Shown in pieces: positions 1 to 7,145 of a DNA stretch of 64,000 nt. Position 1 is the stretch's first letter. Every line of letters begins with the position of its first letter. Where the stretch lies: positions 124,001-188,000 of the forward strand of contig NZ_CABPSP010000008.1 in NCBI RefSeq assembly GCF_902459765.1. Direction: 5' to 3'. Origin of the DNA: Pandoraea anapnoica. GTDB lineage: Bacteria > Pseudomonadota > Gammaproteobacteria > Burkholderiales > Burkholderiaceae. The position numbers were made by a program, and so were the translations under genes. The notes beneath the pieces are model-generated. The model was given only the letters and a program-made list of their open reading frames with translations. It did no database searches and was not told where the DNA came from.

Positions 1-196
1 CGGCGTGATCCGCCTCGTCGAGATAGGCGCGGATGACTTCGGGCACGCCCGCATAGTCGTCGCAGGCGTAATCACGAATTTCAACGAGATCGCCCGGCGA
101 AATCTCCAGCGCAAAGCGGGCGTTGGTGCCACCGATGTCGGCCAGCAGTCGCGGGCCGCTCAGGTGGGGCGGGTTATTCCTCACTCCAGAAGACAT
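1..196 (-). CDS. glk: Glucokinase, N-terminal part (cut by window edge)
   Basis: Only the first 65 codons are in the window. They read MSSGVRNNPPHLSGPRLLAD followed by IGGTNARFALE, which is the phosphate-binding motif of ROK/Glk-type glucokinases (ATP-dependent phosphorylation of glucose in the cytoplasm). The ATG at 196 has an AAGGAG ribosome site 9 bases upstream. It lies inside the end of pgl, overlapping by 23 bases, so the two are probably translationally coupled. In Burkholderia this gene commonly encodes a glucokinase fused to a C-terminal RpiR-family HexR regulator; whether that holds here lies outside the window. Confidence 0.85.
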   Translation of the reverse strand, partial: MSSGVRNNPPHLSGPRLLADIGGTNARFALEISPGDLVEIRDYACDDYAGVPEVIRAYLDEADHA

Positions 197-851
197 CGAG
201 CTTGACTCCTTCACGGTGGATTAGCCGGGAGATGGCGTTGTCCTGTTCGTTCGCCTGCGCGGCTTCGAGTACGGCGCGTTTGGCCGGGCCCTGTATTTGC
301 AGGATGAGCCGGTCGCTGGCCGCGAGCGCGGCGAGCGACCACGACACACGCTGATACGGCGCGTGCTGCGGCTGCACGAAGACGAACTTGTCGTGGGTGG
401 TAGTGGCGTAGGGCCATTGCGGGGCGTCGGCAAAGAGCGACGCGGTGTGCCCATCCTCGCCCATGCCCAGCACACAGACTTGCGGCACGCCGTGCGTCCA
501 TGTGTCGTTGAGCGTGCGCACGTGCAACGCCGTGGCCGTCGCGGTGTCGACAATCGGCAACCAGCGCGCGCCGGTCGCACCGGGTAGCAGCGTCTCGGTC
601 ACGAGTCGCGCATTGCTGTCTGCGTGATCGGGCGGCAGCCAGCGATCATCCACCAAGGTGATGTCGACGTCGCGCCACGCCACGGGCAGGCGCGCGAGCT
701 GCGTGAGAAACGCCCGGGGGCTTGTACCGCCTGAGACGGCCAGCAACGCACGCTTGCGAATCGTCAGCGCTTCGTCGATGCCCGCCACAACGGCGTTAGC
801 CAGCGCGTGTGCCTGCGCGTCGCGCGTAGGAAAGTTTCGCCAATGAATCAT
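174..851 (-). CDS. pgl: 6-phosphogluconolactonase
   Basis: 225 aa. Hydrolyses 6-phosphogluconolactone to 6-phosphogluconate in the cytoplasm, the step after zwf. The sequence has the family signature LLAVSGGTSPRAFLTQLA near residue 40, LVDDRWLPPDHADSN near residue 75, and GMGEDGHTASLFADA near residue 135, all typical of the NagB/Pgl fold. The frame is open further upstream, but the start MIHWRNFPTRDAQ at 851 gives the normal family length and sits 11 bases after the zwf stop. It is the middle gene of a zwf-pgl-glk operon and overlaps glk at its 3-prime end. Confidence 0.93.
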   Translation of the reverse strand: MIHWRNFPTRDAQAHALANAVVAGIDEALTIRKRALLAVSGGTSPRAFLTQLARLPVAWRDVDITLVDDRWLPPDHADSNARLVTETLLPGATGARWLPIVDTATATALHVRTLNDTWTHGVPQVCVLGMGEDGHTASLFADAPQWPYATTTHDKFVFVQPQHAPYQRVSWSLAALAASDRLILQIQGPAKRAVLEAAQANEQDNAISRLIHREGVKLDVFWSEE

Positions 852-862
852 GCGGTCCGCCG

Positions 863-2359
863 TCAGTTGTCTTCTTCCATCCAGCTCGATCCGTATTGCG
901 TGAGCAGCGCGCTGGCGGCGGGCGGTCCCCACGTGCCGGCGGCGTAACGCTTCGGGCCCTTGTGCTGTCGTGACCAGTACGCCTGAATCGGCGCGACCCA
1001 GCGCCACGCCTGCTCCTGCTCGTCGCGTCGTACGAACAGTGCCAGCCGACCGTTGATGACGTCGAGCAACAGACGCTCGTACGCATCCATCCGGTGCCCC
1101 TTGAAGAACTGGTCGAATGCCAGATCGAGGTGCACGGATTGCAGATTCATGCCCTCGCCCGGCTGCTTCGCGAGGCAGTACAGACGAATCGATTCGTTCG
1201 GTTGGAGGCGAATGACGAGACGGTTGACGCCCGGTTGTGCCGTCGCGTCGCCCAGCAGCGGATACGGCGTCGCGCGGTAGTTGACGACGATCTCAGCGAC
1301 GCGCTCGCCGAGCCGCTTGCCCGTACGCAGGAAGAACGGCACACCGGCCCAGCGCCAGTTGTCGATGTCGGCCTTGAGCGCGACGAAGGTTTCCGTCTGG
1401 CTGTCGGGCGGCACGCCCGGCTCGTCGATGTACGCGGGCACCGCCGAATTGCGGATCGCGCCACCGCCGTATTGCCCGCGCACCACATTGCGCGACACGC
1501 TCTCGTCGTCCAGTTGACGCAACGACCGCAGCACGCGCAGTTTTTCGTCACGCACGGCGTCGGCGTCCATCGACAGCGGCGGCTCCATCGCGACGATGGC
1601 CAGCAGTTGCAGCAAATGGTTCTGCACCATGTCGCGCAGCGCGCCGGTCTGCTCATAGAACTCGCCGCGTCCCTCGACGCCGATCTCCTCGGCAATCGAG
1701 ATCTGGATGTTGTCGATCAGCTCGCGACGCCACAGCGGCTCGAAGATCGCGTTGCCGAAACGCAGGGCCAGCAGGTTCTGCACCGCCTCCTTTCCGAGGT
1801 AGTGATCGATGCGGTAAATCTGGTCTTCGCGGAAGATCGCGCCGACAGCGTCGTTGATCGCCTCCGACGACGCCAGATCGTGACCCAGCGGCTTTTCGAG
1901 CACGATGCGGCTGTTCTCGTTGAGCTTCGCGCTGCGTAGCCCTTTGCAAATGGGGATGAACAACGACGGCCCGGTCGCCAGATAGAAGATGCGCACGCCG
2001 GGGCGCTTCGACAGCCGCTCGGCGAGTACGCCGAACTCGTCTTCGCGGCCCAGATCGAGCGGCATGTAGTCGATGGTGTCGAGAAAACGCTTCCAGGCGC
2101 TCTCATCCCACACGTCGGGCTTGATGTGTCCGCGCACATGCTGCTCGCACCACACGTGGTACTCGGCGACGTCCATCGGTTTTCGGGCGACGGCGAGGAT
2201 GCGGCCAGCCTCGTTGGCACTCGTCGTTCCGTCCTTCGCATCGTCCGCGCCGAGCTGGCCGGTGCGGAACGCGCGGAACAGCGCGGGAAGGACTTTGCGC
2301 AGCGACAAATCGCCGGTAGCGCCGAACAACACAAAGGTATAGGGTGAAGGCGTGTTCAT
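863..2359 (-). CDS. zwf: Glucose-6-phosphate 1-dehydrogenase
   Basis: 498 aa. Oxidises glucose 6-phosphate to 6-phosphogluconolactone with reduction of NAD(P)+, at the top of the Entner-Doudoroff and oxidative pentose phosphate routes. Visible motifs are the N-terminal dinucleotide loop VLFGATGDLSLRKVLPALF and the active-site signature RIDHYLGKEAVQNLLALRF near residue 185. An in-frame upstream extension exists, but MNTPSPYTFVLFGATGD at 2359 matches the family N-terminus. First gene of the minus-strand operon zwf-pgl-glk. It is divergent from edd, with two HexR-like palindromes between them. Confidence 0.96.
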   Translation of the reverse strand: MNTPSPYTFVLFGATGDLSLRKVLPALFRAFRTGQLGADDAKDGTTSANEAGRILAVARKPMDVAEYHVWCEQHVRGHIKPDVWDESAWKRFLDTIDYMPLDLGREDEFGVLAERLSKRPGVRIFYLATGPSLFIPICKGLRSAKLNENSRIVLEKPLGHDLASSEAINDAVGAIFREDQIYRIDHYLGKEAVQNLLALRFGNAIFEPLWRRELIDNIQISIAEEIGVEGRGEFYEQTGALRDMVQNHLLQLLAIVAMEPPLSMDADAVRDEKLRVLRSLRQLDDESVSRNVVRGQYGGGAIRNSAVPAYIDEPGVPPDSQTETFVALKADIDNWRWAGVPFFLRTGKRLGERVAEIVVNYRATPYPLLGDATAQPGVNRLVIRLQPNESIRLYCLAKQPGEGMNLQSVHLDLAFDQFFKGHRMDAYERLLLDVINGRLALFVRRDEQEQAWRWVAPIQAYWSRQHKGPKRYAAGTWGPPAASALLTQYGSSWMEEDN

Positions 2360-2408
2360 GACAAGACGTCCACGTGTCACTGGGAAAGCGCAACTTTTGA
2401 CACTGCAT

Positions 2409-2423
2409 TGTAGTTTAACTACA
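2409..2423. promoter_or_regulatory. HexR-like operator 1 (perfect palindrome)
   Basis: TGTAGTTTAACTACA is a perfect inverted repeat with 7-base arms around one base, 50 bases upstream of the zwf start in the zwf/edd divergent region. It fits the TGTArTT-N-AAyTACA type of site described for HexR, the 2-keto-3-deoxy-6-phosphogluconate-responsive repressor of zwf and edd in proteobacteria. Binding is inferred from sequence and position. Confidence 0.75.
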
Positions 2424-2442
2424 CTGCAATTCAACAAAATAT

Positions 2443-2457
2443 CGTGCTTTAACTACA
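2443..2457. promoter_or_regulatory. HexR-like operator 2 (imperfect copy)
   Basis: CGTGCTTTAACTACA matches operator 1 at 12 of 15 positions and keeps one half-site, TTTAACTACA, intact. The centres of the two sites are 34 bases apart, about three helical turns, so the repressor could occupy both on the same DNA face. It lies on the edd side of the intergenic region. Confidence 0.6.
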
Positions 2458-2539
2458 CGCCTCGGCGGCGTGTGTTACGACAGTTCGCACGCATTCCGCG
2501 TTTGCTCCCGTCCCCACAACGTCCGTCCCGGGATCCCCC

Positions 2540-4387
2540 ATGACCCAGTCTTCGCATAACGTGTCGCTGCATCCGGTGGTAAAACGCGTGACAGAGCGCC
2601 TCATCGAGCGCAGTCGGTCGTCCCGCCAGGCCTATCTCGCCGGCGTCGAGCGCGCAACGCAGGGGCAACCCGGGCGCGAGAAGATCGGATGCGCCAATCT
2701 GGCGCATGCGCTGGCCGCCGCCCCCGCCGACGACCGTCTGAAAATCCGCTCCGAGCGTACGCCCAACATCGGCATTGTCACCGCGTACAACGACATGCTC
2801 TCGGCGCACGCGCCCTTCGCCGAATTCCCCGACATCATCAAGTCTGCCGCGCGCGCGCATGGCGCAAGCGCGCAGGTCGCCGGTGGCGTACCCGCCATGT
2901 GCGACGGCGTGACGCAAGGTTATGCGGGCATGGAGCTGTCGCTGTTCTCGCGCGACGTGATCGCGCTGGCCTCCATCGTCGCGCTCTCGCATCAGATGTT
3001 TGACGCCGCTATGTTCCTCGGCGTGTGTGACAAGATCGTGCCGGGGCTGGTGATCGCCGCGCAGGCGTTCGGCCATTTGCCCGCCGTGTTCAGCCCGGCT
3101 GGCCCGATGCCGTCGGGGTTGCCGAACGACGAGAAGTCGCGCATCCGGCAGGAATACGCGGCGGGCCGTGTCACGCGCACCGCCCTGCTCGACGCCGAGC
3201 TCGCCGCCTATCACGCCGAAGGCACGTGCACGTTCTACGGCACGGCGAACAGCAACCAGATGCTCATGGAGTTCATGGGCCTGCACCTGCCCGGGTCGTC
3301 GTTCGTCAATCCGCATACGCCGTTGCGACACGCGCTCACGCAAGCCGCCACGGCACGTGCTGTGGCGCTCGCCAAGTCGGGCATCAATACGTCGCAGATT
3401 CTGGACGAGCGCGCGTTCATCAACGGCGTCGTCGGTCTGCTCGCCACCGGCGGATCGACGAATCACACGCTGCATCTGGTGGCAATGGCCCACGCAGGCG
3501 GCATTCTGCTCGACTGGCAGGACTTCGCCGAGCTGTCGGACGTCACGCCGCTGCTCGCGCACGTCTACCCGAGCGGCAAGGCCGACGTGAACCAGTTCCA
3601 TGCGGCCGGTGGCCTGAGTTTTCTCATCCGCGAACTGCTCGATGCGGGCTTCTTGCACAACGACGTGACGACCGTCATGGGGCATGGTCTGCGCGCCTAC
3701 ACGCAGGAAGCCTTCCTGCGCGACGATGTGCTGTCGTGGCAGGAAGCGCCGAGCGAAAGCCTCGACGAAAACATCGTGCGTCCGGCCTCGCGACCATTCG
3801 CGCCCGAGGGCGGCCTGCGCATGCTCGCAGGCAATCTGGGACGCGCCGTCATCAAGTCGTCCGCCGTCAAGCCCGAACACCAGAAGGTACGTGCACCGGC
3901 GCGCGTGTTCTCCGATCAGGAATCGGCACAAGCGGCCTTCAAGGCGGGCGAACTGACGCGCGACGTGATCGTCGTGGTGCGCTTCCAGGGGCCGCGTGCC
4001 AACGGCATGCCCGAACTACATAAGCTCATGCCGATGCTGGGACTCTTGCAGGATGAAGGGCACCACGTCGCGCTGGTGACGGACGGTCGGATGTCCGGGG
4101 CATCGGGCAAGGTGCCTGCCGCTATCCACCTGTCGCCCGAAGCGGAGGAAGGCGGCATGCTCGCGCGCGTGCAGGATGGGGACATCATCGAGATCGATTG
4201 CGAGACGAATACTCTGCACTGCGAAGTGGATGACGCGGCGCTTGCCGCGCGCACGCCCGAGCCGGTGCCGCAACGTCCGTTCGATCCGTGGCGCAATATG
4301 TTCGCGCTGTTCCGTAACAATGTCGGCACCGCACCGCATGGCGCAAGCGTGCTGTTCATCGATGCGCAGTACCCGAAGCACGACTGA
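2540..4387 (+). CDS. edd: Phosphogluconate dehydratase
   Basis: 615 aa, the normal length. Dehydrates 6-phosphogluconate to 2-keto-3-deoxy-6-phosphogluconate, the first committed Entner-Doudoroff step. It belongs to the IlvD/Edd family and carries the cysteines expected for the iron-sulfur cluster in GGVPAMCDGVTQGYAGME, LGVCDKIVPG and EGTCTFYGTANSNQM. The C-terminal swivel domain has VTDGRMSGASGKVPAAIH. No eda aldolase follows: a strong terminator lies directly downstream, so KDPG aldolase must be encoded elsewhere. Divergent from zwf and likely co-regulated through the two HexR-like sites. Confidence 0.97.
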   Translation: MTQSSHNVSLHPVVKRVTERLIERSRSSRQAYLAGVERATQGQPGREKIGCANLAHALAAAPADDRLKIRSERTPNIGIVTAYNDMLSAHAPFAEFPDIIKSAARAHGASAQVAGGVPAMCDGVTQGYAGMELSLFSRDVIALASIVALSHQMFDAAMFLGVCDKIVPGLVIAAQAFGHLPAVFSPAGPMPSGLPNDEKSRIRQEYAAGRVTRTALLDAELAAYHAEGTCTFYGTANSNQMLMEFMGLHLPGSSFVNPHTPLRHALTQAATARAVALAKSGINTSQILDERAFINGVVGLLATGGSTNHTLHLVAMAHAGGILLDWQDFAELSDVTPLLAHVYPSGKADVNQFHAAGGLSFLIRELLDAGFLHNDVTTVMGHGLRAYTQEAFLRDDVLSWQEAPSESLDENIVRPASRPFAPEGGLRMLAGNLGRAVIKSSAVKPEHQKVRAPARVFSDQESAQAAFKAGELTRDVIVVVRFQGPRANGMPELHKLMPMLGLLQDEGHHVALVTDGRMSGASGKVPAAIHLSPEAEEGGMLARVQDGDIIEIDCETNTLHCEVDDAALAARTPEPVPQRPFDPWRNMFALFRNNVGTAPHGASVLFIDAQYPKHD

Positions 4388-4412
4388 TCTCACCGCTAAA
4401 CGTCAGGTCGGC

Positions 4413-4440
4413 AAGGCGTCAAAATCTTGACGCCTTTTTT
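4413..4440 (+). terminator. Rho-independent terminator of edd
   Basis: A perfect 10-bp stem, AAGGCGTCAA / TTGACGCCTT, with the loop AATC is followed by a run of T, 26 bases after the edd stop. Confidence 0.9.
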
Positions 4441-4499
4441 ACCTGCGCCTCCCTAGACTGGCCTCGTTGTCACTTCAGTCGTCAAAACGACACGTCGTC

Positions 4500-4970
4500 A
4501 TGCCCTCAATCGCCCAACGCGTCAGCCTTGAACCTCCTGGTGCGAACGCCGCCCCGGCCGATGCTACGCGTACTTACACCGCAACGCCCGCCGCCGCCCG
4601 TGCGTCGGTCACATCGGCCAACAATGCCGTCGCCGCAACGCCCGCCAGCACACTGACCACGCTAAGCGCACCGCCCGCCGAGACCGTCTCCGTGGCGCGT
4701 CAACGCAATCGATACAACCCGCGCGCCCGCCTCGACGCGACGCTCGAAATCACTCTCAGCCGCGCCGCCGTTTCCTCGCTGGCCGTCACGCTGGCGATGA
4801 GCTTGCCGCTGCCGTGGCGTGTCGAGACAATTCGCCCGATCCGGCGCGATACGGCGGCTGTGGTGTCGATTGCCTTGCCGCGCGTCGAAGCGGCGCGTGC
4901 GATGGACGTCGTGATGCAATCGCTGCCGGAAGCCGAATTCGGCGCACTGCGCCTGCGTCCGGCCGTCTGA
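4500..4970 (+). CDS. Hypothetical protein with possible ACT-like C-terminal domain
   Basis: 156 aa from ATG 4500; an in-frame start at 4467 is also possible. I do not recognise a family. The first half is Ala/Thr/Pro-rich and low in complexity, with no signal peptide. The second half, from LDATLEITLSRAAVSSLAVT through ETIRPI and VVSIALPRVEAARAMDVVMQ, alternates short strands and helices in a way reminiscent of small regulatory (ACT-like) domains. It lies between the edd terminator and a DapA-family gene. Codon use resembles the neighbours, so it is probably expressed, but function is unknown and its reality is not certain. Confidence 0.5.
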   Translation: MPSIAQRVSLEPPGANAAPADATRTYTATPAAARASVTSANNAVAATPASTLTTLSAPPAETVSVARQRNRYNPRARLDATLEITLSRAAVSSLAVTLAMSLPLPWRVETIRPIRRDTAAVVSIALPRVEAARAMDVVMQSLPEAEFGALRLRPAV

Positions 4971-5011
4971 GACTCTCCCGGCGATCTTCGCCAATACCGA
5001 TGCTTCAGGTT

Positions 5012-5893
5012 ATGAACACAGCCATCTTCGAAGGCGTGTGGGTTCCGCTCGTCACGCCCATGTCCGGCGCCAATGGCGCTCAGATCGACTACAACGCGTT
5101 TGCACGTCTGGTCGACTATTACCTCGCGGCGGGCGTGGACGGCCTCGTGGTCGCAGGCACCACCGGCGAGGGCACACTGCTCACCGACGACGAGCGCCGC
5201 CGACTCGTGGAGACCGCCTGTCACCTCGCCCACGGACATGCGCCAGTGCTCGCCGGTGTCGGTGCGGCCGACACGACGAATGCCGCGCGCCAGATCCGCA
5301 GTCTCGATGACTTGCCGCTCGCCGGTTACCTCGTGCCGCCACCGTACTACCTGCGCCCCTCGCAGGAAGGCATTCTCTGGCACTACCGCACGCTTGCCGC
5401 CGGCACGCGCAAGCCGCTCGTGCTCTATAACGTGCCGCTTCGCACCGGTGTCACGCTGGGCGTGGAGACGATCCGCGAGCTGGCATCGCACGAGTCGTTC
5501 GCCGCCATCAAGGAGTGTGACGCGCACCCGCTCACGCATCTGCCCGCGCAAGTGACGATGCGCGTGCTGTGCGGCGACGACATGCAGATCCTGCCCGCGC
5601 TGCGTGCCGGTGCCGTCGGTTGTATCTCGGCGGCAGCGCATGTGCGCCCGGACCTCTATCTCAAGCTGATGCGCTACGTGCGTGAAGGCGACATGGATCA
5701 CGCGAACACGCTGTTCAACGGCATGAAGCCGCTGATCCGGCGACTGTTCTCCGAGCCGAATCCGGTGGCGATCAAAGCCGCACTCGCCTCGCTAGGCTTC
5801 TGCCAGGACACGGTGCGCCGCCCGCTCATGCCGTGCACCGCCGCGCTTCGCAAGGACATCGACGCACAACTGGAAGTCACGATGGCGTTCTGA
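5012..5893 (+). CDS. dapA: Dihydrodipicolinate synthase family protein
   Basis: 293 aa, a TIM-barrel class I aldolase. Family features are GTTGEGTLLTDDE near residue 45 (pyruvate-binding loop), LVLYNVPLRTG near 137 with the catalytic Tyr, and AAIKECD near 165 with the Schiff-base Lys. DapA condenses pyruvate with aspartate semialdehyde for lysine and diaminopimelate synthesis, but the same fold covers other pyruvate aldolases. No lysine gene is adjacent, so the exact substrate is open, although length and motifs fit true DapA well. The start MNTAIFEGVWVPLVTPM at 5012 matches the family; ATG 5000 is an alternative. Confidence 0.85.
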   Translation: MNTAIFEGVWVPLVTPMSGANGAQIDYNAFARLVDYYLAAGVDGLVVAGTTGEGTLLTDDERRRLVETACHLAHGHAPVLAGVGAADTTNAARQIRSLDDLPLAGYLVPPPYYLRPSQEGILWHYRTLAAGTRKPLVLYNVPLRTGVTLGVETIRELASHESFAAIKECDAHPLTHLPAQVTMRVLCGDDMQILPALRAGAVGCISAAAHVRPDLYLKLMRYVREGDMDHANTLFNGMKPLIRRLFSEPNPVAIKAALASLGFCQDTVRRPLMPCTAALRKDIDAQLEVTMAF

Positions 5894-5950
5894 TATCGAC
5901 AGCACGCCGCCACGACGTGGTCCATGACCGCACCTGACAGGACACTCGCA

Positions 5951-6478
5951 ATGGATGAGATCGAACGGCGTCACCGCACCGTCGCCCGTCTGCTGATCAA
6001 GCTCTCGGGCACCACGCTGGCAAGGCTCGCTTACGCGACCGGCATCACCGGCAACACGATATCGCGCTGGGTGCATGGCGATCACTGCGCGCTCGGCACA
6101 CACGGCAGAGACAAGCTGTTCACCGCGTTGGGCGTGCGCAGCGACGGCGTCAACATCCGCTTTGCGCCTCGCTCTACGGGCGCGGCGCAACCGGTCTTCC
6201 AGATCAGCGGTCTGGTGCAGGCCGAGCGATTCGCCACACTCGCCGCGCTCACATCGACGCAGTTCGTCGCCGCACGCGAGACCGCTCAGGGGAAAACGCT
6301 GGTGAGCGTGGTCACGGACATCAGCGGGCAGACGACGGCGTTGCTCGTCGGCACCCGCGAGGCGTTCGACGAGCTGTACGCCGAGCTTGGCATCGCGCTC
6401 TCGCCCAATCGCCGTTTGGAGGCAGGCCTCCGTCCTTATGGGGTGACGGAAAAAGCGATGCGTATACACTCGAACTGA
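5951..6478 (+). CDS. HTH-domain protein, probable transcriptional regulator
   Basis: 175 aa from ATG 5951 (AGGAC 8 bases upstream); ATG 5924 would add nine residues. Near residues 20-45, TTLARLAYATGITGNTISRW reads as a Cro/C1-type helix-turn-helix. The rest, including QPVFQISGLVQAERFATLA and TLVSVVTDISGQTTALLVGT, forms an unrecognised domain that could bind a ligand or mediate dimerisation. It sits 81 bases before the LecA-like lectin gene on the same strand and is a candidate regulator of it. Family assignment rests on the HTH only. Confidence 0.6.
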   Translation: MDEIERRHRTVARLLIKLSGTTLARLAYATGITGNTISRWVHGDHCALGTHGRDKLFTALGVRSDGVNIRFAPRSTGAAQPVFQISGLVQAERFATLAALTSTQFVAARETAQGKTLVSVVTDISGQTTALLVGTREAFDELYAELGIALSPNRRLEAGLRPYGVTEKAMRIHSN

Positions 6479-6558
6479 CAGCAGATTGCGTAGCAGAGTG
6501 CTGATGGCCACCCATCGGCGATCCATTCTTGGCCCCCCGTCAACTATGGAGCGTTGTC

Positions 6559-7062
6559 ATGACAACAGATCGCATCAACAAGCGCATGAAGGTGTACGCC
6601 GATGAGGGCTGGCAGGACACGGGATACAAGGTGGGGGCGCAGAGCGCACCGAAGGTCATTCTGCGAGCGTCCGGTGAGTGGTGCACACGCACGGACGACC
6701 GCAAGTTCGGACGCCGCGACGCCAACGGTCGCACCCCGAACTCCGGCGCGACGTATCTGCACAATGTCTCCGGCGACAGCGAGTATCCGTATCACGGTCA
6801 CGACGCCCTGATGGGGCAGCTCGTCGGACGCTTCGGCGAGACGGGCGAACCGTTCCTCGTCGGCAATCAGAAGTCGTTTCGCGTCGATGGCATGCCAAAG
6901 GACGTGTCGCTGTGGCTGTGCTGCAACGATCCTCTCGGCAGCGCAAAGAAGGACAACGACGGCGCGCTTGACGTCACCCTCGAACTCGACGATGCCCGCG
7001 ACGTCTTCGCCCCGCGTTCGCAGCACTTCGACCGGCCGTCAGGCACCTGGGTCGACGATTGA
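6559..7062 (+). CDS. LecA-like (PA-IL type) calcium-dependent lectin
   Basis: 167 aa, longer than the 121-122 aa of Pseudomonas LecA because of an extra segment near residues 42-75. The LecA core is visible: PKVILRASGEW (31-41) aligns with the strand before the galactose site, YHGHDALMGQLVGRFGETGE (78-97) aligns with the CHDAFCGALVMKIG stretch and keeps the sugar-binding His-Asp pair (H81, D82), and LWLCCNDPLGSAKKDNDGAL (118-137) keeps the calcium loop (N123-D124 and D132-N133). The family is known to bind galactosides. No signal peptide is seen, as in LecA. Start ATG 6559 has GGAG 7 bases upstream. Follows the HTH gene and ends at a strong terminator. Confidence 0.75.
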   Translation: MTTDRINKRMKVYADEGWQDTGYKVGAQSAPKVILRASGEWCTRTDDRKFGRRDANGRTPNSGATYLHNVSGDSEYPYHGHDALMGQLVGRFGETGEPFLVGNQKSFRVDGMPKDVSLWLCCNDPLGSAKKDNDGALDVTLELDDARDVFAPRSQHFDRPSGTWVDD

Positions 7063-7083
7063 GCCTCGCATCGAAGCCCCATG

Positions 7084-7122
7084 AAAAAAGCCAGCGGTGA
7101 ACGACTCGCCGCTGGCTTTTTT
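7084..7122. terminator. Bidirectional terminator between lectin and mgtA
   Basis: AAAAAAGCCAGCGG and CCGCTGGCTTTTTT form a perfect 14-bp arm pair around an 11-base loop. A-runs and T-runs on both sides let it serve the convergent lectin (+) and mgtA (-) transcripts. Confidence 0.9.
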
Positions 7123-7145
7123 CTTTGACGGCTACCGCAGCAGCG

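Noticed and set aside
2453-3931. A 492-codon open frame antisense to edd
   Set aside because: It mirrors edd codon by codon, has no protein-like hydrophobic pattern or ribosome site, and is the usual product of high GC at third positions.
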